A DNA stretch of 64,000 bases from Mesorhizobium carmichaelinearum (GTDB lineage Bacteria; Pseudomonadota; Alphaproteobacteria; Rhizobiales; Rhizobiaceae). This document shows, in pieces, positions 61,722-64,000 of the stretch. Both the position numbers and the translations under genes were made by a program. Below the pieces are notes generated by a model. The model saw only the letters and a program-made list of their open reading frames with translations, did no database searches and was not told the origin of the DNA. Numbering within the stretch: position 1 is the first letter of the stretch; each line of letters begins with the position of its first letter. The DNA lies in contig NZ_FZQR01000008.1 in the NCBI RefSeq assembly GCF_900199455.1, positions 1-64,000 of the forward strand, in the 5' to 3' direction.

Positions 61722-62990
61722 GTGGACCAGCAATCAACAGCGCCGCAATCGGCAAGCAAACTGCCTATTCCGCGCTGGGAGTTCATTGCGCTGTGCGCAG
61801 CGCTGATGGCGCTGAATTCGCTGGCCATCGACATCATGCTGCCGGCGCTGCAGCAGATCGGCGCCTCGCTTGGCGTCGAGAATGAAAACCACCGGCAATA
61901 TGTGGTCACCGCCTATATTCTGGGCTTTGGTGGCGGCCAACTGTTCTTCGGGCCGATCTCGGACCGGTTCGGTCGCCGCTCGCCGCTTGTGGCCGGGCTG
62001 ATCATCTACGTGGCGGCGGCCGCCGCCGCGGCCATCGCGCCAAGCTTTGAAACACTGCTGATGTGCCGCGCCGTGCAAGGCATTGGCGCTGCCGCCACGC
62101 GCGTCATCGCGGTCTCGATCGTACGCGACACGTTCGAAGGCCGGCGCATGGCCGAAGTGATGTCGCTGATCTTCATGGTGTTCATGGCGATACCGGTCAT
62201 TGCGCCAGGGATCGGCCAGTTCATCATGCTGTTCGCGACGTGGCACTACATCTTCGTCACCATGGCCGTCGGCGCGCTGATCGTATCGGCGTGGTCGCTG
62301 CTGCGCCTGCCTGAAACGCTGCGTCCCGAATATCGGCGGTCCCTGACGGTCTCCTCCGTCGTCGGTGGATTCCGCATCGTCCTCACCAACCGCATCGCGC
62401 TCAGCTACGCCTTTGCCAGCACCTTCGTCTTCGCCGCAATGTTCGGTTTCATCGCCTCGGCGCAGCAGATCTATGTCGACATCTTCAATGTCGGCGAGAT
62501 GTTCCCGGTGATCTTCGCCGGGGTCGCCGGCGTGCTCGCCTTCTCCAATTTTCTGAACTCACGCCTCGTCGGCCGCATCGGCATGCGCCGGCTGTCGCAG
62601 AGCGCGCTGCTGCTGTTTCTGGTCATCAGCCTGGCCTGGCTGGTCGTTTCGCTGGAAATCAAGATGCCGCTCTGGCTGTTCATCACCTTCTTTGCCAGCG
62701 CCATGCTTCCCTTCGGCGCGCTTGGCGCCAATTTCAACGCGCTGGCCATGGAGCCGCTCGGCCAGCTGGCCGGCACGGCGTCGTCCATCCTGGGCTTCAT
62801 GCAGACGTTTCTCGGCGGCATTCTCGGCACGCTGATCGGCCAGGCCTTCAACGGCACGGTGACGCCGCTTGCCGCCGGCTTCTGTAGCGTCTCGGTCGCG
62901 GCGCTGCTGATGATCCTCATCGCCGAGCGCGGCAAGATGTTCCAGCCGCACAACCCACCCGTTTCAGGGCACGTCACCGACCTGCATTAG
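61722..62990 (+). CDS. MFS exporter of the Bcr/CflA multidrug type
   Basis: A 422-aa twelve-segment transporter. WEFIALCAALMALNSLAIDI, MLPALQQIGASLGV, then GQLFFGPISDRFGRRSPLV (motif A) and FETLLMCRAVQGIGAAATRVIAVSIVRD-type text near 62040-62130 are characteristic of Bcr/CflA drug:proton antiporters. GTG start at 61722; the stop falls in the start of the dispersed repeat. Substrate unknown. Confidence 0.9.
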   Translation: MDQQSTAPQSASKLPIPRWEFIALCAALMALNSLAIDIMLPALQQIGASLGVENENHRQYVVTAYILGFGGGQLFFGPISDRFGRRSPLVAGLIIYVAAAAAAAIAPSFETLLMCRAVQGIGAAATRVIAVSIVRDTFEGRRMAEVMSLIFMVFMAIPVIAPGIGQFIMLFATWHYIFVTMAVGALIVSAWSLLRLPETLRPEYRRSLTVSSVVGGFRIVLTNRIALSYAFASTFVFAAMFGFIASAQQIYVDIFNVGEMFPVIFAGVAGVLAFSNFLNSRLVGRIGMRRLSQSALLLFLVISLAWLVVSLEIKMPLWLFITFFASAMLPFGALGANFNALAMEPLGQLAGTASSILGFMQTFLGGILGTLIGQAFNGTVTPLAAGFCSVSVAALLMILIAERGKMFQPHNPPVSGHVTDLH

Positions 62991-63117
62991 AGCGGTTCAC
63001 CGTTTCGCGGAAACGGCGAACCGCTCTAACTCCTTGTTTTAACGCAATTCCCAAGGGAAAGCGCTCCGCGCTTTTCCCGGGAAAACCGCTTCACACTTTT
63101 CCTGGAATTGCTCTAGA
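62989..63117 (+). repeat. Dispersed intergenic repeat, full copy with extra hairpin
   Basis: AGAGCGGTTCACCGTTTCGC to AAACGGCGAACCGCTCT forms a strong imperfect hairpin. A middle block, GGGAAAGCGCTCCGCGCTTT, is unique to this copy. The shared right half follows (AAAACCGCTTCACACTTTTC, ending GCTCTAGA). It matches 46595-46697 and 13753-13799 and lies between convergent genes, overlapping the MFS stop codon. Confidence 0.8.
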
Positions 63118-63126
63118 CGACGTGCG

Positions 63127-63534
63127 TCAGGATGCGCCTTGAATCGCCGCCGTGAAGCGAGGCGCAAGCATGCGCCCGGCGATTGCGCCGCCCATACTGT
63201 CCGAAAAGGGCATTGGCAGAGCCTCGTCGAGTGCCTTGAGGATGGATGCCACGAAGGCCCGGCTGAGTTGCGGATCGGTTCCCAGATCGGAATAGGTGGC
63301 GCGGGGCTTGCCGATCAGCGTGCCATTGCGGCGAAGCGAGAACTGCAGCGTCAACGACATGCCCGCGGTTCCTGCTGGCGGCTTCCAACAGGCATAGATA
63401 GCGTCCGACATCTCCTTGAGGGTGTCGACGGGATCGGTGCTGTGGCAGGGGCGCTCTTGCGCGATTGCCGCGTTGGCGTTCGCAAACAAGACGACGGCAA
63501 GAGCCGCTGCAAGAAACGCGAACCGAGACTTCAT
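63127..63534 (-). CDS. Secreted TonB-C-like hypothetical protein
   Basis: A 135-aa protein from ATG 63534 with a signal peptide (FAFLAAALAVVLFANANA). The mature region (IYACWKPPAGTAGMSLTLQF, SLRRNGTLIGKPRATY) resembles the C-terminal domain of TonB/TolA proteins, although it lacks their transmembrane and Pro-rich parts. Two Cys could pair. Periplasmic; function unknown. Ends 10 bp from the dispersed repeat. Confidence 0.7.
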   Translation of the reverse strand: MKSRFAFLAAALAVVLFANANAAIAQERPCHSTDPVDTLKEMSDAIYACWKPPAGTAGMSLTLQFSLRRNGTLIGKPRATYSDLGTDPQLSRAFVASILKALDEALPMPFSDSMGGAIAGRMLAPRFTAAIQGAS

Positions 63535-63612
63535 TCGAGAGAGCCCCCGCGAAAGCACCACCTCTTTGGCCGCACGACCCGACGGTTCAAGCGTTGGCCG
63601 CAGGAACCGATC

Positions 63613-64000
63613 CTACGCAGCCCACAGTTCGCGGCGCAACTCCTGCCAGCTTTCCTTGTCGGGCGCGACCAGCAGGCCACCGCCGACATGCGACGGCAGA
63701 TAGGCGCTGCCGTCGAAGCGCGCGGCATGGCCGCCGGCCTCGGCATGGATCAGCACGCCGGCCAGATGGTCCCAGGGCATCAGCTTGTTGTAGACGACGA
63801 AATGGCCATGGCCACTCGCCAGCAGCCGGTATTCGTGGGCGGCACAGCGGTAGTTGAACTGCGACAGCGTCTTGGTCTGGTTGCAGGCCAGCCGCGTACG
63901 GTCGGGCTCGGCCATGTATTGCCAGGAGACCGCACCGGTCATCTCAGAGATCGGCGCGCTTGCGGCAACCCGCACTGTCTCCAGGCTGCCATGCGCATGG
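63613..64000 (-). CDS. Inositol monophosphatase family protein (3' part)
   Basis: The C-terminal ~129 residues of an IMPase-family phosphatase, open to the window's right edge. MPWDHLAGVLIHAEAGGHAARFDG is the second family signature with the metal-ligand Asp (WDHLAG). VAASAPISEMTGA and NYRCAAHEYRLLASG precede it. Substrate (inositol phosphate, histidinol phosphate or 3'-phosphoadenosine phosphate) cannot be told from this part. The start lies beyond 64000. Confidence 0.88.
   Translation of the reverse strand, partial: HAHGSLETVRVAASAPISEMTGAVSWQYMAEPDRTRLACNQTKTLSQFNYRCAAHEYRLLASGHGHFVVYNKLMPWDHLAGVLIHAEAGGHAARFDGSAYLPSHVGGGLLVAPDKESWQELRRELWAA

Overview
The window looks like the chromosome of a Rhizobiales alphaproteobacterium, most likely Mesorhizobium or a close relative. 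It is GC-rich with dense short operons. The purC-purS-purQ-purL genes, followed by bolA and grxD, occur with an F1-ATPase zeta inhibitor (DUF1476), BTLCP and DUF1127/DUF1402 proteins, and there are several copies of intergenic palindromic repeats of the kind seen in this group. The genus is inferred from gene content and remembered protein similarity; no search was run. I saw no rRNA, tRNA or CRISPR array.

Positions 1-4755 are a mobile-element remnant. The first ~127 bases look like the end of an IS21-type insertion sequence. It runs directly into the C-terminal half of a tyrosine recombinase, which is followed by a second, larger tyrosine recombinase and a small basic coiled-coil protein. 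This two-recombinases-plus-small-helper layout resembles Tn554 TnpABC and other recombinase trios. Behind it lies a translationally coupled XRE regulator / ImmA-type metallopeptidase pair in visibly more AT-rich DNA.

Positions 4800-20900 hold ordinary, mostly single-gene chromosomal functions. These include secreted hypotheticals, a DUF3592 membrane protein, a VOC protein, a methyltransferase, a GcvA-like LysR regulator, a GH25 lysozyme-like lipoprotein, DUF1402, DedA, a phosphodiester glycosidase, a BTLCP peptidase, UppP, GNAT, GFA, a 2OG-Fe(II) oxygenase, an alpha/beta hydrolase, an AHSA1 protein, a ParB-like protein and a thioesterase.

Positions 20910-28906 form a catabolic island. A divergent LysR regulator faces a polar amino-acid-type ABC transporter, whose binding-protein gene carries a one-base frameshift. 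The transporter is followed by an N,N-dimethylformamidase-like protein, a class III aminotransferase and a BKACE (3-keto-5-aminohexanoate cleavage) enzyme. Next come DUF523, an overlapping GNAT/histone-deacetylase-like pair, a cysteine-desulfurase-like protein, an aldo/keto reductase and a J-domain-like protein that lacks a normal start codon.

Positions 37215-42655 are a minus-strand operon of molybdenum-hydroxylase maturation genes: flavin reductase, MoxR ATPase, VWA/CoxE, two XdhC pieces and a MoeA/MobA fusion. The hydroxylase itself is absent. A lone periplasmic binding protein coupled to a P1 (DmpA-type) peptidase follows on the plus strand.

Positions 46715-61578 are organised around purine synthesis (purB, then purC-purS-[coiled coil]-kptA-purQ, later purL), with bolA and grxD after purL. 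GST, a lipoprotein, a Pr6Pr membrane protein, a DUF1127/MocR divergent pair and small hypotheticals lie between. The window ends with a Bcr/CflA-type MFS exporter, a secreted TonB-C-like protein and the 3' part of an inositol monophosphatase family gene.
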